NCBI RefSeq assembly: GCF_001412215.1
Contig: NZ_LLWP01000005.1
Location: 450,975 to 514,974 of the forward strand
DNA length: 64,000 nucleotides
Source of the DNA: Pedobacter sp. Hv1
GTDB taxonomy: Bacteria; Bacteroidota; Bacteroidia; Sphingobacteriales; Sphingobacteriaceae
Direction: 5' to 3'
A program made the position numbers and the translations under genes. The notes below the pieces were generated by a model that was given only the letters and a program-made list of their open reading frames with translations, was not told the DNA's origin and ran no database searches. Below, one piece after another: positions 49,529 through 59,696 of the stretch (positions within the stretch are counted from its first letter, which is position 1; every line of letters starts with the position of its first letter).

Positions 49529-51418
49529 TTATTCTGCTTTTTCTGCTGGTTTATTGGCAGCTTCCCAATCTTTTTGAATTTGCTCTGCCTCTGTGTTTCC
49601 TTCAAAATCATGTGGCAAGTTAGAGCTCATGGTTTGAGAGAAAGGAACAGTTTGCGGAATAAAGTCTGTTTCTGCACCTGGCTTACTATAGTCATATGGC
49701 CAACGGTATACAGTTGGGATTTCTCCTGGCCAGTTTCCATGTAAATGCTCTACCGGAGCAGTCCACTCTAAAGTATTAGCTTCCCAAGGGTTTTGAGGTG
49801 CTTTTTTACCTTTAAATATAGAGTAGAAGAAGTTAAATAAGAAAGCTACTTGAGCCAATGCTGCAATAATAGCAGCCCAAGTTACAAATACGTTTACAGT
49901 TAACCATTTTTGCATAAACTCAAACTCAGTAAATGCATAGTAACGACGTGGTACACCATCTAAACCTAAAAAGTGTAGTGGGAAGAATACCAAGTAGGCA
50001 CAAATAAATGTTAACCAGAAGTGTAGGTAGCCTAACTTCGCGTTCATCATTTTTCCGAACATTCTAGGGAACCAGTGATAAACACCCGCAAGCATACCAA
50101 AAATTGCTGCAGAACCCATTACCAAGTGGAAGTGGGCAACAACAAAGTAAGTATCGTGTAAGTTGATATCTAATGAAGCATTACCTAAGAAGATACCTGT
50201 TAAACCTCCAGAGATAAAGAAAGAAACTAAACCAATGGCAAACAACATCGCAGGTGTAAACCTGATGTTACCTCTCCATAATGTAGCTAAATAGTTAAAT
50301 GTTTTTACAGCTGATGGTACCGCAATAATCAAAGTGGTAATCATAAATACCCCACCCAATAACGGGTTCATACCGGTTACAAACATGTGGTGACCCCAAA
50401 CGATAAACGATAGAATGGTAATACCAATCAATGAATAGATCATGGCATGGTAACCGAAAATTGGTTTTCTTGAGTTTACAGAAATAATCTCTGATGAAAT
50501 ACCCAATGCTGGCATAATTACGATATATACCTCTGGGTGACCTAAGAACCAGAACAAGTGTTGCCATAAAATTGGCGAACCACCTTCGTTTGGTAAAATC
50601 TGTGTACCCATTACAATATCAGATAGGTAGAAACTGGTCCCAAAACTACGGTCGAATACCAATAATACTACACCAGCAACCAATACAGGGAAAGATAAGA
50701 TACCTAATATAGCGGTTAAGAAGAATGCCCAGATAGTTAATGGCATTTTCCAAAGATCCATTCCTTTAGTACGCATGTTCAATACCGTACTTACATAGTT
50801 GATACCACCCATTAAAGATGAAGCAACAAAGAGTACCATACTGATCAACCACATGGTCATACCCAATGCAGAACCGTCAATCGCTTTTGGAAGCGCTGAT
50901 AGCGGCGGATAAACTGTCCAACCAGCACTTGCAGGACCTGTTTGTATAAAGAATGAACCCATCATAATTACACAAGCAGAGAAGAAGAACCAGTAAGAAA
51001 GCATGTTTAAGAATGGTGATGCCATATCTCTTGCTCCTAGCTGTAAAGGGATCAATAAGTTACTAAAAGTACCACTTAAACCAGCGGTTAGTACAAAAAA
51101 TACCATGATGGTACCGTGAATGGTTACCAATGCCAAATAAAAATCTGGTCTTATTCTACCACCTTCAGCCCATTTACCTAAAAATGTTTCTAAAATTGGG
51201 AAACTTTGATCTGGCCAAGCCAATTGTAATCTAAATAAAATAGATAGACCCATTGCAATAACTGCCATAATAATACCAGTTATTAAAAACTGCTTGGCAA
51301 TCATTTTGTGGTCTTGACTAAATATGTATTTAGTTAAGAACGTTTCTTGGTGATGTCCATGACCGTGATCATCATGGTTATCGTGGTGGTGTGTATCTTG
51401 TAGTGATATAGTTGACAT
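49529..51418 (-). CDS. ctaD: Cytochrome c oxidase subunit I
   Basis: Catalytic subunit with heme a, heme a3 and CuB. The 629-residue protein shows twelve helices; ALVTIHGTIMVFFVLTAGLSG (heme a ligand), HLFWFLGHPEVYIVIMP (CuB ligand His cross-linked to Tyr), GHHMFVTGMNP, and HDTYFVVAHFHLVMGSAAIFG (heme ligands). The His-Pro-Glu-Val-Tyr motif marks an A-family oxidase. The N-terminus has an unusual His-rich stretch (HHHDNHDDHGHGHHQ, residues ~10-24). It follows ctaC after 21 bp; the unit ends at the terminator. Confidence 0.97.
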   Translation of the reverse strand: MSTISLQDTHHHDNHDDHGHGHHQETFLTKYIFSQDHKMIAKQFLITGIIMAVIAMGLSILFRLQLAWPDQSFPILETFLGKWAEGGRIRPDFYLALVTIHGTIMVFFVLTAGLSGTFSNLLIPLQLGARDMASPFLNMLSYWFFFSACVIMMGSFFIQTGPASAGWTVYPPLSALPKAIDGSALGMTMWLISMVLFVASSLMGGINYVSTVLNMRTKGMDLWKMPLTIWAFFLTAILGILSFPVLVAGVVLLVFDRSFGTSFYLSDIVMGTQILPNEGGSPILWQHLFWFLGHPEVYIVIMPALGISSEIISVNSRKPIFGYHAMIYSLIGITILSFIVWGHHMFVTGMNPLLGGVFMITTLIIAVPSAVKTFNYLATLWRGNIRFTPAMLFAIGLVSFFISGGLTGIFLGNASLDINLHDTYFVVAHFHLVMGSAAIFGMLAGVYHWFPRMFGKMMNAKLGYLHFWLTFICAYLVFFPLHFLGLDGVPRRYYAFTEFEFMQKWLTVNVFVTWAAIIAALAQVAFLFNFFYSIFKGKKAPQNPWEANTLEWTAPVEHLHGNWPGEIPTVYRWPYDYSKPGAETDFIPQTVPFSQTMSSNLPHDFEGNTEAEQIQKDWEAANKPAEKAE

Positions 51419-51439
51419 AATAAGGGCTCTCCAGTATTA

Positions 51440-52672
51440 TTATTTTTTTAAAGCTAGTTTACTTTTGTTTGCAGTGGTGTCTTTTGCTGTAGTATCAGCT
51501 GTTGCTGGTTTAGCAGCAGGCTCAGCTAGCACAGGTAATTTAAAGGCTTTTCTTAAATCGTTGGTTAAGTAAGTACCTTGTTTTACCACCCATTCTTCAT
51601 ATTCTTTTTCTGTAACAACTCTTACAGGCTTTTGCATATTATAGTGGTTAGTACCGCAAATTTTTGCACAAAGTAAAAGGTATTTAAACGAAGGATCGTT
51701 TGTTTTTGCCTTCATTTCTTCTGATGTAATGGTTGGGGTAAACTCAAAATAAGAAGTCATACCAGGTACAGTATTCAACTGCACTCTAAAGTGAGGCATA
51801 TAAAAACTGTGCAATACATCTTTACTGGTTAAAATAAAACGAACTGGTTTATTTACCGGTAAAACAATTTCATCAACCACTTGGTCATCCCAAGTATTTT
51901 TGTCTGTAAAATCGATACCTAAACCATTGATACTTGTAATCAATTTATAGTTCTTTTTACCTACAACACCATCAGCACCAGGGTAACGTACATCCCAAGT
52001 AAACTGAGAAGAAGTTACTTCAATACTTAATGGTTTTTTATTAGGATCTTCAATTTTATAGAAAATAGATCTCCAGGTTAAAAAGCCCATCAATACCAAA
52101 ACAGTTAAAACCAAAGCTGGAACGATTGTCCAGATACGCTCTAAAGCATTGTTGTGTGGGTAATAATATGCTTTTCTTTTTCCAGTACTTTTATAGAAAT
52201 AAGCAAAGGCAAATAACACAATGTGTGTAGCAATAAATACAATAGTGGTAATGATCAAGGTGATGTTAAACATCTGGTCGATCTTTTTACCATGCTCTGA
52301 TGCTGCTTCTGGCAAGATCATGTTTCCATGAACTGTATATTCCCAGTATACACCATATAAACCAACTACAAGGAATATAGCGAACAAAACGCCATTGATC
52401 ATATTCCAGTTAATTCCCTCAGGTTTACCTTCACTCTCGCGAGTTAATTCATAAACTTTAATAGCCTTTCCAACTATTGCAATGAACAAACATAATAGCA
52501 AGAACAACAATACATAGAACAAAGTCGATTTATAGATCGGCCCCATATCTACAGGTTTAGCTGTTGCGGCAGCGGCTGCTTCTCGAGCAAACGCACTGGT
52601 ACTTGCAAACGCAGTAAATAGTACTGCTAAAGCCGCCATTGTTTTATTATTTATCAATTTTCTTAAACTCAT
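51440..52672 (-). CDS. ctaC: Cytochrome c oxidase subunit II
   Basis: Carries the CuA center that accepts electrons from cytochrome c. The 410-residue protein has a signal peptide (about 1-29), a first helix (~50-72) with a following Bacteroidota-type insertion, two more helices (~130-160 and ~175-200), and a cupredoxin domain with DVLHSFYMPHFRVQLNTVPGM and LLLCAKICGTNHYNM giving the CuA ligands (H, C-x3-C, H, M). The tail (~375-410) is Ala/Thr/Lys-rich. No heme c domain is fused. It lies 63 bp after actF and is therefore joined to the act operon. Confidence 0.95.
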   Translation of the reverse strand: MSLRKLINNKTMAALAVLFTAFASTSAFAREAAAAATAKPVDMGPIYKSTLFYVLLFLLLCLFIAIVGKAIKVYELTRESEGKPEGINWNMINGVLFAIFLVVGLYGVYWEYTVHGNMILPEAASEHGKKIDQMFNITLIITTIVFIATHIVLFAFAYFYKSTGKRKAYYYPHNNALERIWTIVPALVLTVLVLMGFLTWRSIFYKIEDPNKKPLSIEVTSSQFTWDVRYPGADGVVGKKNYKLITSINGLGIDFTDKNTWDDQVVDEIVLPVNKPVRFILTSKDVLHSFYMPHFRVQLNTVPGMTSYFEFTPTITSEEMKAKTNDPSFKYLLLCAKICGTNHYNMQKPVRVVTEKEYEEWVVKQGTYLTNDLRKAFKLPVLAEPAAKPATADTTAKDTTANKSKLALKK

Positions 52673-52735
52673 TTTCTTAAAAGTAGTACGCTGTACTTTT
52701 ATTATATTAATTTATATATTTCTAAATCTAACCTA

Positions 52736-53974
52736 TTACAAATGGTGATTTAAACTTTCTTGTAAAAACGGATGGTTTTTCGCTATCAATGGTTTTTTAC
52801 TTAAAGCACTTAAAACTGTAAAAGTAAACAAACCTAAGAAACCTAATGCAGTTCCTATTTCAATAATTCCAAAACCACTTCCTGGTTTTCCATCAACCAC
52901 TTTAGTTCCAAACTCAAATACCCCTGGCATAATCATTTGATAGTAATCTACCCAGTGACCACAAAGCACAATGATTGATACCGTTAATAAGATATTCTCA
53001 CTTCTTTTATTGTCACGATCCATTAACAATAACAATGGAGACAAGAAGTTCATGATCAAGTTGATGTAGAACCACGACTCGTAGTTATTGAAACGTTTGT
53101 AGAAATATACAGTCTCTTCAGACATGTTTGCATAGTAGATCAATAAGAACTGAGCAAACCATACGTAAGTCCAGAAAATAGAGAAACCAAAAATAAACTG
53201 TCCTAAGTTGTGTAAGTGGCTATTGTTAACCCAGCTCATGTAACCAGCTCTTCTTAATAAGATAATGATTACAGCAATAGTAGCTAAACTACTTACCCAC
53301 ATTGCAGCAAAGTTATACCAACCAAACATAGTTGAGAACCAGTGTGCCTCTAAAGACATGATGGTATCAAAAGCAAAGATTGGAGTTGTAAAACCGTAGA
53401 TTACTAAAAATACACATGAGTATTTAAAACTTTTACGGTAAGAGTTTAATCCACCTTCTAAATCTTCATTGTTAGACCATTTTGCCAAAAGCATAGCGAA
53501 AATGCTATACACTCCTAAAAAGATCACTTGTCTGGCCATGAAAAAAGGCACGTTCAAGAACGCCGATTTACCATCGATCAATTTATCGTAGTTAGGAGAA
53601 TTTGGATCAGTTAAACCTGGTGCATTCCAGTGGTGGTATAAATTATGTGTATATAAACCTAAGCCTACTACAACCAATAAGATCACCACAGCTATAGGTA
53701 AAACTTTTGCCATTGCTTGGGGTACACGAAGTATCGATGCAGACCAACCTGCTTGTGCAACGAATTGAACGGCTAAAAAGAAAGCCCCAGACATACATAC
53801 ACATGCAAAGTAATATGCCATTAGTAACAGGTTAGCGAAGGTACGTTCGTGCGCATCGCTCATAAATCCGTAAGCAATTGCACCAATACCCACAAGGATA
53901 CCGATAATGCTCAGCGTTTTTACTTTTCCTGTAAACTCAAATTGTTCACTTAAATTATAATGATGAGTTCCCAT
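52736..53974 (-). CDS. actF: Alternative Complex III subunit ActF
   Basis: Integral-membrane subunit F of Alternative Complex III (quinol:cytochrome c/oxidase oxidoreductase). The 412-residue protein has about ten helices and resembles a NrfD/ActC-like bundle; YYFACVCMSGAFFLAVQFVAQAGWS, FFMARQVIFLGVYSIFAMLLAKWS, and YVWFAQFLLIYYANMSEETVYFYKRF are recognisable. It is assigned by order after ActE and before ctaC, as in other Bacteroidota. Its role is structural and perhaps proton-translocating. Confidence 0.92.
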   Translation of the reverse strand: MGTHHYNLSEQFEFTGKVKTLSIIGILVGIGAIAYGFMSDAHERTFANLLLMAYYFACVCMSGAFFLAVQFVAQAGWSASILRVPQAMAKVLPIAVVILLVVVGLGLYTHNLYHHWNAPGLTDPNSPNYDKLIDGKSAFLNVPFFMARQVIFLGVYSIFAMLLAKWSNNEDLEGGLNSYRKSFKYSCVFLVIYGFTTPIFAFDTIMSLEAHWFSTMFGWYNFAAMWVSSLATIAVIIILLRRAGYMSWVNNSHLHNLGQFIFGFSIFWTYVWFAQFLLIYYANMSEETVYFYKRFNNYESWFYINLIMNFLSPLLLLMDRDNKRSENILLTVSIIVLCGHWVDYYQMIMPGVFEFGTKVVDGKPGSGFGIIEIGTALGFLGLFTFTVLSALSKKPLIAKNHPFLQESLNHHL

Positions 53975-53989
53975 TTATATCTGCTTTTC

Positions 53990-54577
53990 TTATTGTATTT
54001 TTTGTAATTGTTGAACATACATCACCACTTTCCATCTTTCGTCTGGTGTAAGTTGTGAAGCATGAGATCCCATTGCATTTAAACCATACATAATCGTGTG
54101 GTAAATTTTTCCTGCTGGCAAATCTTTCATAAGCCCACCACGAGATGAGTTTGCATCTGGTGCGTGGTATGAAGGTACACCTAACATTCCTTTGTCAAGC
54201 TTTACGATATGACCTTGTCCATCTCCTTTATCTCCATGGCATGGAGAGCAGAATACTGTATAGAAGTGTTTACCTTCTAACAAATTCTTTTCGGTTAATG
54301 GCAAAGGATTTACCAAAGCTGCAGAAGCAGCATAGCCTTCTGGTGTATTTGCAAGTTCGTACTTTACAAATCCAACTGGATCTGTATGTGCAGGTGGAGT
54401 TTGTGCTGTTGCTCCATTTGCAAAATTTTTGTTTGGTTGATCCTGATTGTAAGCAATCGGATCGTACATATTTCTTGCATACTCTAAGCCTGTACTTCTT
54501 TTATCTCTACAAGCTGAAAGCATCGCCACAGAAGCAAGCACTATAAATGCGGCGTAAACTATATTCTTCTTATTCAT
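53990..54577 (-). CDS. actE: Alternative Complex III monoheme cytochrome c ActE
   Basis: A 195-residue lipoprotein cytochrome c if it starts at the ATG at 54577; an upstream ATG at 54598 adds seven residues and overlaps actD more. The lipobox is MLSAC (Cys23). A single heme c site CSPCH is in FYTVFCSPCHGDKGDGQGH, with a probable distal Met in MYGLNAMGSHASQLTPDERWKV. It passes electrons from ActA towards the oxidase. Its start overlaps the actD stop by 8 bp, suggesting coupling. Confidence 0.92.
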   Translation of the reverse strand: MNKKNIVYAAFIVLASVAMLSACRDKRSTGLEYARNMYDPIAYNQDQPNKNFANGATAQTPPAHTDPVGFVKYELANTPEGYAASAALVNPLPLTEKNLLEGKHFYTVFCSPCHGDKGDGQGHIVKLDKGMLGVPSYHAPDANSSRGGLMKDLPAGKIYHTIMYGLNAMGSHASQLTPDERWKVVMYVQQLQKIQ

Positions 54578-55106
54578 AGCTAACATACTTCCTTTCATTA
54601 TACTTTACTTCTAAAGCACCTGCACCTTTTAATAGTTCGTCTATTTTAGTGTGCTCTGTATTTTCTTTCGCATCAATTGCGATGATAAAACGATCGTTAG
54701 TTGCACGTAAATCCATTACTCTTGGTGCTCTACCTGGAAACAAGTGAGTTGATGCATAATATGATCCTACTAGGCCAAAGGCACAAAATAGAATGGTCAA
54801 CTCAAAAGTTATTGGAATAAAATCTGGTAAAGCAAAGTGGGTTTTACCACCAATGTTGATTGGCCAGTCTACTACTGTAGCTAAATACACTCCAGTTAAC
54901 ATGGTTAACGTTCCAGTTATTCCGAAAAAGAACGCAGCTATATCTAACCTAGATCTTTTAACTCCCAATTTTGCTTCGATGCCGTGTATAGGCATTGGCG
55001 TATATACATCATGAATTTTGATGTTATTTTCCTGCAATTTCTCGATGCCATGCATCATTTCATCAGGATCGCCAAAACTGCCTAAAATATATTTGATATT
55101 ACTCAT
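54570..55106 (-). CDS. actD: Alternative Complex III subunit ActD (DUF3341)
   Basis: A 178-residue protein of the ActD/DUF3341 type: a soluble N-terminal part (YILGSFGDPDEMMHGIEKLQENNIKIHDVYTPMPIHGIE), two transmembrane helices (FFFGITGTLTMLTGVYLATV and ITFELTILFCAFGLVGSYYAS) and a C-terminal alpha-beta part (DRFIIAIDAKENTEHTKIDELLKGAGALEV). It probably stabilises the complex at the membrane. It starts 2 bp after actC. Confidence 0.94.
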   Translation of the reverse strand: MSNIKYILGSFGDPDEMMHGIEKLQENNIKIHDVYTPMPIHGIEAKLGVKRSRLDIAAFFFGITGTLTMLTGVYLATVVDWPINIGGKTHFALPDFIPITFELTILFCAFGLVGSYYASTHLFPGRAPRVMDLRATNDRFIIAIDAKENTEHTKIDELLKGAGALEVKYNERKYVSYE

Positions 55107-55108
55107 TG

Positions 55109-56581
55109 TTATATTTTTGCGTATTCTTCTTGTTTAACACTATCAAACTTATCTAAAGACTCTATATATTCAGCTACTTGTTCTTTGTCCAAGTGACCGT
55201 CTTTGATCAATTCCATTTTAGCTTGCTCACTTGCACTCTTCAATAACAGTTTCACCTCTGCAATTGCAATAGAAGGTAATACTCTTAAGAACAATAAGAA
55301 CAAGGTAAAGAACACGCCTATTGAACCTACGAATACACTTACGTCAACCCATGTTGGATAGAACATTGCCCAACTTGATGGCAAATAATCGCGGTGTAAA
55401 GAGGTTACAATAATTACGAAACGCTCAAACCACATACCGATGTTTACTACGATAGATAAAATCCAGGTAGCTGCAATGTTGGTACGGATCTTTTTGAACC
55501 ATAACAACTGTGGAGAGATTACGTTACAAGTCATCATCATCCAATATGCCCACCAGTAAGGACCAGTAGAACGGTTGATGAAGGCATACTGCTCATATTC
55601 TGAACCAGAATACCAAGCGATAAAGAACTCAGTTAAATAAGCCACACCTACAATCGAACCTGTTAAGATGATAATCTTGTTCATTGATTCGATGTGGAAC
55701 ATGGTGATATAGTTTTCTAATCCCAATACTTTACGGGCAACCAATAATAGGGTCAATACCATCGCAAAGCCTGAGAAAATCGCCCCAGCCACAAAGTATG
55801 GAGGGAAGATCGTGGTGTGCCATCCCGGAATAACCGAGGTTGCAAAGTCCATTGATACAATAGTGTGTACCGAAAGTACCAGTGGCGTTGAAATACCTGC
55901 CAAAATTAATGACACGGCCTCAAAACGTTGCCAAGTTTTTACGTTACCATTCCATCCGAAAGAAAGAACAGTATATACTTTTTTACGCATGCCTACTGCT
56001 CTATCTCTAATGGTTGCAATATCAGGCAATAAACCTGTGTACCAGAACAATAGTGATACTGAGAAATAAGTAGAGATCGCAAACATATCCCATACCAATG
56101 GTGAGTTAAAGTTTACCCAAAGTGAACCGAATTGGTTTGGCAATGGCAATACCCAATAAGCCAACCATGGTCTACCCATGTGAGATACTACATAAGTTGC
56201 GGCACAGATTACGGCGAAAATCGTCATCGCCTCTGCCGAACGGTTAATGGAGTTACGCCAGTTCTGACGGAAGAGTAACAATACCGCCGAAATCAACGTT
56301 CCTGCGTGACCAATACCTACCCACCATACGAAACCGGTGATGTCCCAAGCCCAACCTACTGTTTTATTTAAACCCCATGATCCGATACCGAACCAGAAAG
56401 TATAACTTACGGCAACCACCCAAAGTGTAGCGCCACAAAGTGAAAGAATAAAGCCAATCCACCAAGCTTTGTTAGGCTTGTTCTCTACCGGTAGTAAAAT
56501 GTCATCCGTAATTTGTGCATACGTGATGTTTTTACCGGTAATTAATGGTTCTCTTAAAATTGATTCGTTATGTCCTGACAT
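55109..56581 (-). CDS. actC: Alternative Complex III quinol-binding subunit ActC (NrfD family)
   Basis: A 490-residue integral membrane protein of the NrfD/PsrC family, with about ten helices; it contains the quinol-binding site of ACIII next to the iron-sulfur subunit. Recognisable are WVGIGHAGTLISAVLLLFRQNWRNSINRSAEAMTIF, HMGRPWLAYW, WDMFAISTYFSVSLLFWYTGLLPDIATIRDR and TSVIPGWHTTIFPPYFVAGAIFSGFAMVLTL. The C-terminal helices and cytoplasmic tail (VKLLLKSASEQAKME) are complete. It lies 25 bp after actB. Confidence 0.95.
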   Translation of the reverse strand: MSGHNESILREPLITGKNITYAQITDDILLPVENKPNKAWWIGFILSLCGATLWVVAVSYTFWFGIGSWGLNKTVGWAWDITGFVWWVGIGHAGTLISAVLLLFRQNWRNSINRSAEAMTIFAVICAATYVVSHMGRPWLAYWVLPLPNQFGSLWVNFNSPLVWDMFAISTYFSVSLLFWYTGLLPDIATIRDRAVGMRKKVYTVLSFGWNGNVKTWQRFEAVSLILAGISTPLVLSVHTIVSMDFATSVIPGWHTTIFPPYFVAGAIFSGFAMVLTLLLVARKVLGLENYITMFHIESMNKIIILTGSIVGVAYLTEFFIAWYSGSEYEQYAFINRSTGPYWWAYWMMMTCNVISPQLLWFKKIRTNIAATWILSIVVNIGMWFERFVIIVTSLHRDYLPSSWAMFYPTWVDVSVFVGSIGVFFTLFLLFLRVLPSIAIAEVKLLLKSASEQAKMELIKDGHLDKEQVAEYIESLDKFDSVKQEEYAKI

Positions 56582-56606
56582 AATTTATATTGCTGCAAGT
56601 ACTTGC

Positions 56607-59600
56607 TTAAGCGTGTACTTCTTTAGTTTCTGAATCTATATTTCTAACTTTTGTCATATAACCAATACCTGGTTGTACGTTGATCTCTTCTAATACATAG
56701 TAGATACGTTCGCTACGCAATGCTTTAGAAACTTCCGAATTAGGATCGTTCTTATCTCCGAAGATAATTGCATTTGCTGAACAAGCTTGTTGACAAGCCA
56801 TTTTGATATCACCATCTTTTAGTGCACGTTTTTCCATTTTGGCCGTTAATTTACCAGCTTGGATACGTTGGATACACATAGAGCATTTTTCCATTACCCC
56901 TCTTGAACGTGTAGTTACATCTGGGTTCAATACCAATTGTGTAAATTCATTGTTCAAGTAGTTATCGAAACGTGAATCATTCCAGTAGTTGAACCAGTTG
57001 AAACGGCGTACTTTATATGGACAGTTGTTTGCACAATAACGTGTACCTACACAACGGTTATAAGCCATATGGTTTAAGCCGTCTGATGAGTGTACAGTTG
57101 CCAATACCGGACAAACTGTTTCGCATGGTGCGTGATCACAGTGTTGGCACATCATTGGTTGGTGAACCACAGAAACATTATCCAAATTGTCCATATGGGC
57201 AATTTCTTTCTCTTCTGTTACATCATGACCTGTTTTTTCGTCATTAAAGCTATAGTAACGATCAATACGTAACCAGTGCATTTCTCTGCGTCTACGTACT
57301 TCGTCTTTACCTACAACCGGAATATTGTTTTCTACGTTACAAGCAACAATACAAGAACCACAACCAGTACAAGCATTCAAATCGATTGCCATTACCCAGT
57401 CATTACCTAATTTCTCGTATTTATCGGTAGTCCATAAATCGTAAACTTTATGTTTATGGTGGTTACCAGAACCTGCAGCAGGATCTTTTAAGTAGTCTTT
57501 TAAAGTAGTCTCACGAATGATGTTTCTACCTTCGAAAGAATAGTGCGTTTGTGTTTGCGCTAATTCTTCTCTTCCACCTGTTGCTGCTAAAGTAGCAGTA
57601 GTAGCATATTTTAAAGTGCCATTGCTAAAGCTTACAAAAGGGAATGCATTTTTACCTACATTATCTCCAGCTTTACCAACTTTAGTACGACCATAACCTA
57701 AAGCTACAGAAGCTGTACCCATGGCTTGTCCTGGTTGAATTAATAAAGGTAAATCAACAGCATAACCATTTGCGCCTTTTACAGTTAGGATATCAAATTC
57801 TTTGTAACCTAATTTCTCTGCTTGTTTAGGGGCAAGGGCGATATAGTTGTCCCAAGTAACTTTAGAAACTGGGTCAGGTAATTCTTGTAAGAATGCATTG
57901 TTGGCATGTTTACCATCACGCATCGGAATGCTTTCGTAGATATGTAACTCGATATCTTTTTGTAAAGCTTTGCTACTTGCGCCAATAGAAGCAGCAACTG
58001 CATCTAAAGACATATTGAAACCGTATGAACCAGCAGTTTTTGCAGTTGAAGTAACTACACCTAATTGTAAGAGTTCATTCCAGTTTTTACCAACGCTAGG
58101 TAAAATGTTTTTCTCCCAGTTGTTACGTACATACTGGTAATAATCCTGAACAGCAGCATCAGACCAGATCAATAAACTTTGCTCTGCTTGACGTGAGTTA
58201 AATACTGGATTAATGGTTGGTTGGATTACTGAATAGTAACCTTCGTAAGAGTTAGCATCGCCCCAAGCCTCTAAATAGTTAGGGTTAATTGCTACCACAT
58301 CGCAAAGGTCTGAAGTTTCGTCAACTCTGTCTGAGAAAGAAACTTTCAAAGCAACCTTAGTTAAAGCTTCAGCAAACTTAGTATTTGTAGCATCGTAAAC
58401 TGGGTTTGAGTTTAAGAAGAATACTGCTGCAACTTCTCCCCTGTTCATTTCATTAATCAACTCTGCAAATTCTGCATCGTTACCTTCATAACGTTTGCAA
58501 GGATTATCTAAATCAATAGTAGTACCATAACTACCAATAGCAGCATTAATGGCATTTACTAAGATTTGAGTTGAAACATCATTAGAACCAGCAACTACTA
58601 AAGCTTTGCCTTTGTTCTGTAATAATTCTTTGGCAACTAATTTTAAAGCTTTATCGGCATTGGTATTATTACCCAATGTACCGCCAGCTAAATTACTACC
58701 AGTAATTGCATTATATAAGGTAATCAATGCTGGACCTTCTTCCGATAATTTAATCGGAATACGAGTATCAGCGTTGGTACCAGTTAAGCTCATTCCAGTT
58801 TCAAATTGAAAATGGCGAGACATTTTCTTTTTCTCTAAAGATTTATAATCTCTATTAGAAACATATTGTGCAGTAAATTCTTCACCACTGATCCAAGTAC
58901 CCAAGAAATCGGCTGCGAAACTTACAATTAAATCTGCTTTATCAAAATTGTATTTCGGCACTACTGCTTTACCAAAGCTATTTTCGTTGGCTTTGATAAT
59001 ACCTGTATAAGATACAGCATCGTACTGAACATGTTTAGTAGTAGGATATTTAGCTGCGAAGTCTGCAACAACACCTTTAGCCGATGGGCTATTTAAGCTT
59101 GATGAAACCACACGGATCTTTTTACCAGATGCCTGTGCTTTATTCAATTCTCCTTTTACAAAAGCATCTAACTTCGACCAAGTGGTCTCTTCCTTTTTAA
59201 GTAAAGGCTGTTTTAATTTAGATACATCATAAAGATCTAATACAGAAGCTTGAGCTTGTGCATCGGTACCACAATTGAAAGCTCCCGCATTCGGATTGGC
59301 TTCAATTTTAATTGGGCGACCAACTACTGTTTTCACCAATACACTTTGACCGTTAAAGGTCGAAACGTAAAAGTTTGGTATGCCTGGTACAACCTCTTCC
59401 GGTCTAATTAGATAAGGAATTGATTTGTGTACAGGTGTTTTCTGACAAGCTGCTAAAGTTACCGCACCTAAACCAAAACCTAAGGCTTTTAAAAAGTCAC
59501 GGCGTGGGGTAACTGTACTTAATCCTGCTTCACTTAAAACATCTTCTATTGGAAGGGGCTCTGCAAATTCGTTTTTGTTGTTTTCAACAAAATCGGGAGT

Positions 59601-59648
59601 GTTTTTATACTCTTCTAAGCCTTTCCAGTATTTTTTGTTGCTTTCCAT
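56607..59648 (-). CDS. actB: Alternative Complex III iron-sulfur subunit ActB
   Basis: A 1013-residue periplasmic subunit. A twin-arginine motif and lipobox-like end (RRDFLKALGFGLGAVTLAAC, about 49-68) suggest Tat export and lipidation. Residues ~80-760 are a molybdopterin-oxidoreductase-like domain that does not bind cofactor in known ACIII. The C-terminal domain (~770-1000) carries four Cys clusters: CTGCGSCIVAC, CQHCDHAPCETVC, CVGTRYCANNC and CSMCIQRI...CQQAC, matching one [3Fe-4S] and three [4Fe-4S] centers. It takes electrons from quinol at ActC and passes them to the ActA hemes. It follows actA by 48 bp. Confidence 0.96.
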   Translation of the reverse strand: MESNKKYWKGLEEYKNTPDFVENNKNEFAEPLPIEDVLSEAGLSTVTPRRDFLKALGFGLGAVTLAACQKTPVHKSIPYLIRPEEVVPGIPNFYVSTFNGQSVLVKTVVGRPIKIEANPNAGAFNCGTDAQAQASVLDLYDVSKLKQPLLKKEETTWSKLDAFVKGELNKAQASGKKIRVVSSSLNSPSAKGVVADFAAKYPTTKHVQYDAVSYTGIIKANENSFGKAVVPKYNFDKADLIVSFAADFLGTWISGEEFTAQYVSNRDYKSLEKKKMSRHFQFETGMSLTGTNADTRIPIKLSEEGPALITLYNAITGSNLAGGTLGNNTNADKALKLVAKELLQNKGKALVVAGSNDVSTQILVNAINAAIGSYGTTIDLDNPCKRYEGNDAEFAELINEMNRGEVAAVFFLNSNPVYDATNTKFAEALTKVALKVSFSDRVDETSDLCDVVAINPNYLEAWGDANSYEGYYSVIQPTINPVFNSRQAEQSLLIWSDAAVQDYYQYVRNNWEKNILPSVGKNWNELLQLGVVTSTAKTAGSYGFNMSLDAVAASIGASSKALQKDIELHIYESIPMRDGKHANNAFLQELPDPVSKVTWDNYIALAPKQAEKLGYKEFDILTVKGANGYAVDLPLLIQPGQAMGTASVALGYGRTKVGKAGDNVGKNAFPFVSFSNGTLKYATTATLAATGGREELAQTQTHYSFEGRNIIRETTLKDYLKDPAAGSGNHHKHKVYDLWTTDKYEKLGNDWVMAIDLNACTGCGSCIVACNVENNIPVVGKDEVRRRREMHWLRIDRYYSFNDEKTGHDVTEEKEIAHMDNLDNVSVVHQPMMCQHCDHAPCETVCPVLATVHSSDGLNHMAYNRCVGTRYCANNCPYKVRRFNWFNYWNDSRFDNYLNNEFTQLVLNPDVTTRSRGVMEKCSMCIQRIQAGKLTAKMEKRALKDGDIKMACQQACSANAIIFGDKNDPNSEVSKALRSERIYYVLEEINVQPGIGYMTKVRNIDSETKEVHA

Positions 59649-59696
59649 TTAAGCTATATTACTGTTTATCGAACGTTCTTTACTAAACTCTATTAA

